8,741 bases of DNA from an uncultured Clostridia bacterium (lineage in GTDB: Bacteria; Bacillota; Clostridia; Christensenellales; Borkfalkiaceae), in contig CALDMH010000176.1 in assembly GCA_937915565.1 (NCBI GenBank), forward strand, positions 1 through 8,741, given 5' to 3'. The position numbers and the translations under genes were made by a program. Position 1 is the first letter of the stretch; every line of letters starts with the position of its first letter. Under the pieces are notes generated by a model. The model saw only the letters and a program-made list of their open reading frames with translations. It was not told the DNA's origin and made no database searches. Of the stretch, positions 1 through 5,935 are shown one piece after another.

Positions 1-242
1 TTGCAGTTGCCATAATATCGAGCCTTTTGTCGCTCGGCCGCGGTTTCAGGTTTTTCAGCTCGGTTCTCGGGCTGGCTCTCGGTGTTGCGACGACCGTTGC
101 GCTCACGCTTATTATTCTCGAAGCGGTCTATTTGTTTGGCGGCGGAGCGGAGAGCGAACTTTTGGCGGCATTAAGCGGAAGTTATTTCGGGTTGGATAAG
201 ATTTATCTCGACAATCCTTTGAGCGCGGTTTTCAGGCTTTAA
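1..242 (+). CDS. C-terminal end of a small membrane protein, possibly CvpA family
   Basis: The reading frame is open from the left edge (first full codon at base 3) to a TAA at 240-242, so this is the last 79 residues of a gene that begins outside the window. A TTG at 27 could be read as a start, but the frame upstream is open and hydrophobic, so a truncated gene is more likely. One long hydrophobic segment rich in Leu, Ala, Val and Gly (from SSVLGLALGV to about LEAVYLFGG) is a probable membrane helix. It is followed by a polar tail ending in SGSYFGLDKIYLDNPLSAVF. A glycine-rich helix followed by a Ser-containing region and an N-P-L near the C-terminus resembles CvpA/colicin V production proteins, inner-membrane proteins of poorly defined role. 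That assignment rests on remembered family character only. The alaS promoter lies just downstream, so this gene is not needed to transcribe alaS. Confidence 0.5.
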   Translation, partial: AVAIISSLLSLGRGFRFFSSVLGLALGVATTVALTLIILEAVYLFGGGAESELLAALSGSYFGLDKIYLDNPLSAVFRL

Positions 243-287
243 TCCGTAATTTAATTCGGATTTAATCGGGAAACGGACGGAAAACGA

Positions 288-316
288 TTTACAAAACGTA
301 CTTAAACGGATATAAT
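288..316 (+). promoter_or_regulatory. Sigma-A type promoter for alaS
   Basis: TTTACA at 288-293 (5 of 6 match to the -35 consensus) is followed after exactly 17 bases by a perfect TATAAT at 311-316. Transcription would start near 322-324, leaving a leader of only about 22-24 nt before the ATG at 346. The leader holds a Shine-Dalgarno GAGGAA at 332-337, 8 nt from the start codon. There is no room for a T-box or other riboswitch between this promoter and the gene. Confidence 0.8.
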
Positions 317-345
317 ATTCCCATTGAAATTGAGGAACTGACGAT

Positions 346-2175
346 ATGATTACTTCAAAAGAACTAAGGAATTCTTGGATTAAATTTTACGAGGAAAGAG
401 GCCATAAAAACATCGGCGCGGTTTCGCTTATCGGCGACGGTTCAACCGGCGTTATGTTCAACGTTGCGGGTATGCAGCCGCTTATGCCGTATCTTCTCGG
501 CGAAAAGCACCCTTCGGGCAAAACGAGGCTTTGCAACGTTCAGGGCTGCGTGAGAACGGTCGACATCGAAAGCGTGGGCGACCCTACGCATTTCACGTTC
601 TTCGAGATGATGGGAAACTGGTCGCTCGGAGATTATTTCAAAAAAGAAAAGACCCGTTGGTCGTACGATATTTTAACGAAGGTTTTCGGGCTTGACGGCA
701 ACGAAATTTGTTCCACCGTTTTCGAGGGGAACGACGCCGTTCCGAGAGACGAAGAAACTGCGAATTTGCTTAAAGAGGTCGGCATTAAACCCGAGCATAT
801 CTTCTATCTCCCCAAAAAGGACAACTGGTGGGAATTGGAAGGCACTGTGGGAACGCCTTGCGGACCGGATAACGAATGGTTCTATCCTCGTCACAACAAG
901 CCTTGCGGACCGAATTGCGGGCCCGATTGCGGTTGCGGAAGATACGTCGAGATAGGTAACGACGTTTATATGCAGTATAAAAAGACGGCGACGGGTTACG
1001 AGCCGCTTGCCAACAAAAACGTCGACACGGGCTTCGGTCTGGACAGGCTTCTCGCGTTTTTGAACGGAGTTACCGACGGATATAAAACGGACTTGTTTAT
1101 GCCCGTTATCGAATATCTCGAAAAGGCTTCGGGCAAAAAATACGACGAGGACGAAGACGCGAGAAAGGCGATGAGAATTATCGCCGACCATATCAGAACG
1201 TCCACTATGCTCATCGGCGACGTGAACGGAATCGTTCCGTCCAACGTCGGCGCGGGTTATATTTTAAGAAGACTTTTGAGAAGAGCTATCCGTTACGCGA
1301 GAAAACTCGGCGTGGAAACGGTTGCGCTCACCGACGTTTCAAAGATTTATATCGAGAAAATTTACGACGAGGCTTATCCGCTTCTCGTTGAAAAAGAAGA
1401 GTATATCGTTTCGGAAATCGCCAAAGAAACGGCGAAATTCGAGGCGACCTTGGCAACGGGACTTAAAGAATTCAACAAGTGCGTTGAAGGTATTGAAAGA
1501 AAAAACGCGTTTATGACGCAGAAAGATTCTTCTTACGTTCCCGAAAAGGGCATTAACGGAAAGCAGGCTTTCCGCCTTTACGACACTTTCGGATTCCCGC
1601 TCGAACTCACGGAAGAACTTGCCGCGGAAGTCGGTTACACGGTTGACGCAAAGGGCTTCGACGAAGCTTTCAAAGAGCATCAGGAAAAGAGCAAACAACA
1701 GCCGCAAGGCGCGTTTAAAGGCGGTTTGGAAGAGCAAAACGAAATCACCGCTCGCCTTCACACCGCAACTCACCTTTTAAACGCCGCTTTGAAGAGCGTT
1801 CTTCACGATAACTCAATAAACCAAAAAGGCTCTAACATCACCGTGGAAAGGCTTCGTTTCGACTTTAATTTCGACAGGAAGTTGCTTCCCGAAGAGTTGA
1901 AAGCCGTTGAGGACTGGGTGAACGAGGCCATTAAGGCGGACGTACCCGTAACGCTCGAAGAAATGAGTGTGGACGAGGCGAAGGCCCAGGGCGCGATAGG
2001 CGTTTTCACCGCAAAGTACGGCGAGAAGGTTAAGGTTTACACGATAGGCAAATACAGCAAAGAGATTTGCGGAGGTCCGCACGCGGCGCATACCGGCGAA
2101 CTTCATCACTTCAAAATCGTCAAGGAAGAGGCTTCTTCGGCAGGCGTAAGAAGAATTAAAGCTATTCTCGATTAA
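346..2175 (+). CDS. alaS: Alanine--tRNA ligase, short form with editing domain but without linker and C-Ala domains
   Basis: Activates alanine with ATP and charges tRNA-Ala in the cytoplasm. The 609-residue protein has the class II core: motif 2 region around R70 and HFTFFEMMGNWSLGDYF (82-98), motif 3 GFGLDR (229-234), and the N-terminal tRNA-recognition half (about 240-460). A Cys-rich insert (C172, C187, C191, C195, C197) lies in the catalytic domain. The editing domain that clears mischarged Ser/Gly is present, with metal-ligand motifs HTATH (472-476) and CGGPH (575-579), and the protein ends right after GVRRIKAI. Typical bacterial AlaRS is about 870 residues. Here FKGG (457-460) runs almost directly into the editing domain, so the usual beta-barrel linker is missing, as is the C-terminal oligomerisation/C-Ala domain. 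The ends look natural: a normal stop, then a terminator-like palindrome. Similar compact forms are, from memory, known in some uncultured lineages. Start chosen at ATG 346 behind GAGGAA. Confidence 0.95.
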   Translation: MITSKELRNSWIKFYEERGHKNIGAVSLIGDGSTGVMFNVAGMQPLMPYLLGEKHPSGKTRLCNVQGCVRTVDIESVGDPTHFTFFEMMGNWSLGDYFKKEKTRWSYDILTKVFGLDGNEICSTVFEGNDAVPRDEETANLLKEVGIKPEHIFYLPKKDNWWELEGTVGTPCGPDNEWFYPRHNKPCGPNCGPDCGCGRYVEIGNDVYMQYKKTATGYEPLANKNVDTGFGLDRLLAFLNGVTDGYKTDLFMPVIEYLEKASGKKYDEDEDARKAMRIIADHIRTSTMLIGDVNGIVPSNVGAGYILRRLLRRAIRYARKLGVETVALTDVSKIYIEKIYDEAYPLLVEKEEYIVSEIAKETAKFEATLATGLKEFNKCVEGIERKNAFMTQKDSSYVPEKGINGKQAFRLYDTFGFPLELTEELAAEVGYTVDAKGFDEAFKEHQEKSKQQPQGAFKGGLEEQNEITARLHTATHLLNAALKSVLHDNSINQKGSNITVERLRFDFNFDRKLLPEELKAVEDWVNEAIKADVPVTLEEMSVDEAKAQGAIGVFTAKYGEKVKVYTIGKYSKEICGGPHAAHTGELHHFKIVKEEASSAGVRRIKAILD

Positions 2176-2192
2176 AAAATATCCGGTTTATA

Positions 2193-2226
2193 AAGCGGTC
2201 GGCTCGATTTATCGAGCCGACCGCTT
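2193..2226. terminator. Perfect palindrome between convergent alaS and murG, likely bidirectional terminator
   Basis: Bases 2193-2208 and 2211-2226 are exact reverse complements (16-bp arms, GC-rich in the middle: GCGGTCGGCTCG). The two-base gap means the real RNA loop would be about six bases (ATTTAT) on a 14-bp stem. It sits 18 bases after the alaS stop and 130 bases beyond the murG stop on the other strand. The trailing sequence on the plus strand is T-rich (ATTTATTTC) but not a clean T-run; on the minus strand it is TTATAAACC. Stem strength and placement support termination of both genes, though the weak U-tracts leave the mechanism uncertain. Confidence 0.75.
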
Positions 2227-2355
2227 ATTTATTTCGGGAGTTTCGGGCATTTCGAAGTTTTCTTTTTTTATGCAGCTTGGGCTTTTTTTAGCGATAGCGT
2301 TTCGGGCGTTTGCCTTCTGCCGAGGCGTATTTGCTTTTTGTTCGGAAAACGCAGT

Positions 2356-3408
2356 TTATTTTGAGTATTCGGCCAAAAAAGCCAAAACTTTTTCGTTGGC
2401 GGATTTCAAATCGAGTTTTTTGCAGGCGTTCCGATATTTCGCTTCGTTTTCAAAAAGCTTATCAATCGAATACGCGAGCGAATCGGGCGTAAGTCGCCTT
2501 TCTTCGAGTACGGAAATAACGCCTTTTTTCCTGAAATAATCGGCGTTTTCCACTTGGTCGCCGCGGGAATTCCCTTTGGGAAGCGGCACGGCGAGAGTTG
2601 GAATTTGCAAAGCGATAAGCTCGAACAGCGTGTTTGCGCCGGCTCTCGAAACGCAGGCGTCGGCAATGGCGTAAGCCTCTCCCATATCTTCGCAAAATTC
2701 CGTTTGAAAAACGTTTTCGGCTTTTTTCGGGCAGGTTTTTCCTTTTCCCGTAAGCCACAAAACGTTGTATTTTTCGGCGAGGTTTTCAAATGCGTCGGCA
2801 ACCGAATCGTTTATCGCCGAGCTTCCCTGACTTCCGCCCGTTATCATAACGGTTCGTTTTTTTGCGTCGAAGCCGTATTTTTTTATGAGCTTTGACTTGT
2901 CGCGTTGCTTAAAAAGCGATTTATTCAGCGGAATACCCGTGTATTCGGCTTTTTTTATATCTTCGGCGGTCGGCAGAAATCCGGTCAAAAGCCTTGCGGA
3001 GTACCTTAAAGCGATTTTGTTCGCCAAACCGAGCGATAAATCCGATTCGTGCGAAATTACGGGTATGCCGAGTTTATTTGCCGCGATAACCACGGGAAGC
3101 GCAACGTAGCCGCCCTTTGAAAAAACCACGTTCGGTTTCAGATTTTTTAAAACGTGTTTCGCCGCTGAAACGGCTTTTAGTAATTTGAAAGGTATCAATC
3201 CGTTTTTCAGGGTTATTTTTCTTTCAAATTTTACCGTCGGAACGTAAAAAAAAGTCACGTTGTGCCTTTTTGCAAGTTTACTTTCGATTTTGTCGTTATC
3301 GCCGACGTAATATACTTCGTCGAATATTTTTTTCAGGTCGGGCAAAAGCGCGAAGCAGGGCATACAATGTCCGGCCGTGCCGCCGCCGGTTAGAACTATA
3401 ACGCTCAT
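2356..3408 (-). CDS. murG: MurG, lipid II-forming GlcNAc transferase
   Basis: Transfers GlcNAc from UDP-GlcNAc onto undecaprenyl-PP-MurNAc-pentapeptide (lipid I) to give lipid II, on the cytoplasmic face of the membrane. The 350-residue protein is full length for this GT28/GT-B family. The N-terminal domain shows the glycine loop GGGTAGHCMP (8-17), FSKGGYVALP (96-105) and SHESDLSLGLAN (119-130, the variant common in Bacillota where others have EQN). The C-terminal UDP-GlcNAc domain shows GGSQGS (191-196), SRAGANTLFEL (254-264) and RGDQVENA (282-289). The start ATG is preceded on its strand by AAAGGA at 3417-3422, 8 nt away. No dcw-cluster genes (mraY, murD, ftsW, murC) flank it, so it stands alone, divergent from glpK. 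Its frame remains open for 48 codons beyond the stop, down to 2209. Confidence 0.95.
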   Translation of the reverse strand: MSVIVLTGGGTAGHCMPCFALLPDLKKIFDEVYYVGDNDKIESKLAKRHNVTFFYVPTVKFERKITLKNGLIPFKLLKAVSAAKHVLKNLKPNVVFSKGGYVALPVVIAANKLGIPVISHESDLSLGLANKIALRYSARLLTGFLPTAEDIKKAEYTGIPLNKSLFKQRDKSKLIKKYGFDAKKRTVMITGGSQGSSAINDSVADAFENLAEKYNVLWLTGKGKTCPKKAENVFQTEFCEDMGEAYAIADACVSRAGANTLFELIALQIPTLAVPLPKGNSRGDQVENADYFRKKGVISVLEERRLTPDSLAYSIDKLFENEAKYRNACKKLDLKSANEKVLAFLAEYSK

Positions 3409-3471
3409 TTCGTTTTTCCTTTATTCATAGTATGAGCGGAGCGGCGAAAAAGATTAAAGGTAACCCGAGAT

Positions 3472-3524
3472 TTGACAAAAATATTTATAAAATACTTGTA
3501 AATAGTTAAAAATTAGTTTACAAT
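3472..3524 (+). promoter_or_regulatory. AT-rich divergent promoter region, glpK side
   Basis: Two overlapping plus-strand promoter readings are possible. A perfect -35 TTGACA lies at 3472-3477 but the bases 16-18 nt further on (ACTTGTAA) make a poor -10. Alternatively TTGTAA at 3496-3501 and TACAAT at 3519-3524 are spaced by 17 bases, which would start transcription within a few bases of the glpK ATG and give an almost leaderless mRNA. The opposite strand also carries TTGTAA-N17-TACAAG, so murG may be transcribed from the same AT-rich block. I cannot decide between these by eye. Confidence 0.45.
3496..3523. repeat. Inverted repeat TTGTAAA-N14-TTTACAA, possible operator
   Basis: Seven-base arms at 3496-3502 and 3517-3523 are exact reverse complements separated by 14 AT-rich bases. 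The symmetry does not extend inward. The arms coincide with the candidate -35 and -10 boxes of glpK. Placement in the divergent murG-glpK gap fits a repressor or activator site, but in such AT-rich DNA a seven-base inverted repeat can occur by chance, and no regulator gene is present here. Confidence 0.3.
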
Positions 3525-3526
3525 AT

Positions 3527-3531
3527 GGGGG
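3527..3531 (+). promoter_or_regulatory. Unusual, close-set ribosome binding site of glpK
   Basis: The only purine-rich candidate before glpK is a run of five G at 3527-3531, just 3 nt from the ATG at 3535. The codon immediately before the ATG is an in-frame TAA (3532-3534), so the start cannot lie upstream, and the family N-terminus (MSYVIAIDEGTT) begins here. Initiation is thus either from a poorly spaced site or from a nearly leaderless transcript. Confidence 0.5.
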
Positions 3532-3534
3532 TAA

Positions 3535-5004
3535 ATGAGTTACGTTATTGCAATAGACGAGGGTACGACGAGTACTCGCGCCGTTTTATACGATTTAAAA
3601 AAGAATAAAATAGTCGCTCAAAAGGCTTCGCAAATAAAGCAAATTTATCCGTGCCACGGCTACGTTGAGGAAAACGCCGCCGAAATTTACGCCGAAACGC
3701 TTGCGTCTTTGGTGGAAATTCTCGAACAATGCGACGATATTGCCGAAGTTAAAGGCATAGGTATAACCAATCAACGGGAAACGGTTATCGCGTGGGATAA
3801 AAAAACGGGCAAGCCGCTTTATAACGCCATTATCTGGCAGTGCAGAAGAACGTCGGATTTTATGAGCGAGCTATCGAAAACTCACGGCGAACTGATACAC
3901 GAAAAAACGGGACTGGTTTGCGACGCCTATTTTTCGGCAAGCAAAATGAAATGGCTTTTGGATAACGTTCCCGAAGTTAAGGCGAAATCGGAAAAAGGCG
4001 AGCTTTGTTTAGGAACGGTGGACAGTTTTCTCGCGTATAAACTTACCGGCGGAAAAACGTTCGTAACGGACGTGACGAACGCTTCGAGAACGATGCTTTT
4101 CAACCTCGAAACCTGCTCGTGGGACGACGAACTTATAGAACTTTTCGGCGTGGATAAACGCTCTTTGCCGAAGGTCGTTTCGTCGGACGCGCTCGTTGGG
4201 GAGTTCGAGTATGACGGCGTAAAAATCCCGATATGCGGTATGGCGGGCGACCAGCAAGCCGCGCTTCTGGGGCAAGGTTGCCTTAACGTCGGCGATAGCA
4301 AAATCACTTACGGAACGGGGCTCTTTATGCTCTATAACACGGGCTATAAGTCGATTATCTCGCAAAAAGGGCTTATAACGACCGTCGGTTACGGAATCGG
4401 CGGAAAGGTCGTTTACGCGTTTGAAGGCAGCGTTTTTAACGCCGGCAGCGCAATTCAGTGGCTTCGCGATAACCTCGGGTTTTTCGGCAAATCTTCGGAT
4501 AGCGAAAAACTTGCCTGCGAAGTGAGCTCGTCGGGCGGGGTTTACGTCGTTCCGGCGTTCACGGGGCTCGGCGCACCGTACTGGTCGCCGGAAGCGAGAG
4601 GAATAATAACGGGGTTGAGCCGCTCCACGACGAAATCGCACGTAACGCGCGCCACGCTCGAAGCGATGGCTTATTCCGCAAAGGATTTGGTGGAGGTTAT
4701 GGAAAGCGAGAGCGGCAGCAAACTTTCAGAGCTTAAATGCGACGGCGGAGCGTCCGCAAACGATTTCCTTATGAAGTTTCAGGCAAACGTCGTCGGCGTG
4801 AACGTAAACAGGCCGAAGGAAAAAGAAAGCACTGCGCTCGGCGCGGCGTTTCTTTGCGCTTTGGGGCTGGGGCTTATCGCCGAGAACGATATTTTAAAGT
4901 TGAGAGAATGTGAAAAACTCTTCACACCGGAAAATGACAGAAAAAAATACGACGAATTATACGACGGCTGGAAAAAAGCCGTCGGGAGGTGCTTATATGA
5001 CTGA
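3535..5004 (+). CDS. glpK: Glycerol kinase (FGGY family)
   Basis: Phosphorylates glycerol with ATP to sn-glycerol 3-phosphate in the cytoplasm, feeding glycolysis and phospholipid synthesis. At 489 residues it matches the usual length of about 500. Visible signatures are the N-terminal phosphate loop DEGTTSTR (8-15; E9 where Q is usual), GITNQRET (76-83), NAIIWQCRRT (97-106), the substrate-contacting TVDSFLAYKLTGG (161-173) and TNASRTMLFN (181-190), and GMAGDQQAALLGQ (235-247) with probable catalytic base D239. Further on are TYGTGLFML (258-266), EGSVFNAGSAIQWLRD (297-312), PAFTGLGAPYW (340-350) and DGGASANDFLMKFQA (403-417). These are glycerol-kinase-specific rather than generic FGGY motifs. 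Position E225 appears to align with the histidine phosphorylated by PTS HPr in several Bacillota enzymes, so that control is probably absent. It overlaps the downstream hydrolase gene by 8 nt. No glpF or glpD is in view. Confidence 0.96.
   Translation: MSYVIAIDEGTTSTRAVLYDLKKNKIVAQKASQIKQIYPCHGYVEENAAEIYAETLASLVEILEQCDDIAEVKGIGITNQRETVIAWDKKTGKPLYNAIIWQCRRTSDFMSELSKTHGELIHEKTGLVCDAYFSASKMKWLLDNVPEVKAKSEKGELCLGTVDSFLAYKLTGGKTFVTDVTNASRTMLFNLETCSWDDELIELFGVDKRSLPKVVSSDALVGEFEYDGVKIPICGMAGDQQAALLGQGCLNVGDSKITYGTGLFMLYNTGYKSIISQKGLITTVGYGIGGKVVYAFEGSVFNAGSAIQWLRDNLGFFGKSSDSEKLACEVSSSGGVYVVPAFTGLGAPYWSPEARGIITGLSRSTTKSHVTRATLEAMAYSAKDLVEVMESESGSKLSELKCDGGASANDFLMKFQANVVGVNVNRPKEKESTALGAAFLCALGLGLIAENDILKLRECEKLFTPENDRKKYDELYDGWKKAVGRCLYD
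4984..4989 (+). promoter_or_regulatory. Shine-Dalgarno GGGAGG inside glpK that fixes the lipase start
   Basis: GGGAGG lies within the last glpK codons and 7 nt before ATG 4997. The same frame can be extended back to an ATG at 4910, but that adds 29 residues that only read glpK sequence in another frame and have no ribosome site. The first conserved hydrolase element (TFVSYDGKKIGYREW) begins four residues after the 4997 start, so 4997 is preferred. Confidence 0.85.
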
Positions 5005-5935
5005 AAAAACGTTCGTTTCTTACGACGGAAAGAAAATCGGATACAGAGAATGGATGCCGGATAACCCCGTGGGGCTCGTCCAAATCGCGCACGGAATGGC
5101 CGAAAGCACGGCGCGTTACGACGGTTTTGCAAAGTATTTGAAATCGCGCGGATTTTTGGTGTTCGGCGACGACCATCGCGGCCACGGACTTACCGATTCA
5201 AACAGAACGGGTTATTGCGACGGCGATATGTTCGAGGATACCCTTAAAGATATGGCCACGCTTACGAAAATGTACAAAGAAGAATATCCGGATTTGCCGT
5301 TTTTCATTTTCGGGCATAGTTACGGCTCTTTTTTAACGCAGGCCTATATCGAGCGTTACCCCGATAACGCTTGCGGCGCGGTTTTGTGCGGAAGCGCGTA
5401 TCTTCACGATATAACCTCGTTCGCGGGGAAGGTCGTGGCGTCTTTTAACTGCCTTTTCGGCAGGAAGAAAAAAGCCGCAAAGGTTATTTCCGATCTTTCT
5501 TTCGGCGCGTATAACAAAAAATGCCCCGAGGGGACTTTTATTTCGTCCATCGTTGAGGAATGTGAAAAATACGAGGCTTGCCCCGATTGCAATTTCGTTC
5601 TTTCTTATGCGTTTTACAAGTCGTTTTTCACCAATTTGGCTAAAAATTATAAGAAAAAGTACTATAACAACGTCCGCACCGATATGCCGATGCTTATAAT
5701 CTCCGGCAAGGACGACCCTGTCGGCGGTTACGGAAAACTGGTCGATAAGCTTTACGATTTTTATAAGCACAAAGTCGGCGTGGAAAAAGTTGAAAAAGTC
5801 ATTTATCCGGGCGTAAGGCACGAACTTTTAAACGATACGTCGAGAGAGGACGCTTACAAGAAAATAGGCGATTTTATCGAAAGCGCGTTTGCCGCCGAAA
5901 AAGGCGCGGTTTCTTCCGTTTCCGATGAGCGTTAA
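4997..5935 (+). CDS. Monoacylglycerol lipase-like alpha/beta hydrolase
   Basis: A 312-residue serine hydrolase of the Hydrolase_4 / lysophospholipase-monoacylglycerol lipase group; these enzymes cleave monoacylglycerols or lysophospholipids. The oxyanion region is AHGMAESTARY (31-41), followed by GDDHRGHGLTD (57-67), a hallmark of this group. The nucleophile elbow is GHSYGS (106-111) with S108. The likely triad partners are D240 in ISGKDDPVGG and H275 in RHELLND. There is no signal peptide, so it should act in the cytoplasm, and the region 152-224 holding the lid is Lys/Cys-rich (RKKK, CPDC, KKKYY). Its ATG overlaps the glpK stop (ATGACTGA, 8 nt) with a good Shine-Dalgarno, implying translational coupling. 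With GlpK next door, release of glycerol from glycerides is the natural reading, but substrate is inferred from family and neighbour only; a lysophospholipase or other esterase role remains possible. Confidence 0.88.
   Translation: MTEKTFVSYDGKKIGYREWMPDNPVGLVQIAHGMAESTARYDGFAKYLKSRGFLVFGDDHRGHGLTDSNRTGYCDGDMFEDTLKDMATLTKMYKEEYPDLPFFIFGHSYGSFLTQAYIERYPDNACGAVLCGSAYLHDITSFAGKVVASFNCLFGRKKKAAKVISDLSFGAYNKKCPEGTFISSIVEECEKYEACPDCNFVLSYAFYKSFFTNLAKNYKKKYYNNVRTDMPMLIISGKDDPVGGYGKLVDKLYDFYKHKVGVEKVEKVIYPGVRHELLNDTSREDAYKKIGDFIESAFAAEKGAVSSVSDER

Noticed and set aside
241..262. Six-base inverted repeat (AATCCG / CGGATT) just after the first gene, as a terminator
   Set aside because: The stem is short, the loop is ten AT bases and no T-run follows; a terminator call is not justified.
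901..957. Cys/Gly/Pro-rich stretch in alaS as an unusual inserted metal-binding module
   Set aside because: A C-G-P-N-C-x-P-x-C-x-C-G segment before the (V/F)EIxNxV(Y/F)M motif is, to my recollection, an ordinary variant in compact AlaRS enzymes; not novel by itself.
673..1191. 172-codon minus-strand frame opposite alaS
   Set aside because: Antisense shadow of a conserved synthetase region with no recognisable motif.
2272..2290. AGC-TTGG-GCT followed by seven T on the plus strand, as a terminator
   Set aside because: The stem is only three base pairs; the T-run is more likely incidental in this AT-rich gap, and the palindrome at 2193-2226 is far stronger.
4009..4641. 210-codon open frame on the minus strand opposite glpK
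   Set aside because: It is antisense to a clear glycerol kinase and its Arg-rich translation shows no domain; the open frame follows from glpK codon bias.
4910..4996. 29-residue N-terminal extension of the lipase from ATG 4910
   Set aside because: It only re-reads glpK codons in another frame, has no ribosome site, and the hydrolase family begins at about the 4997 start.
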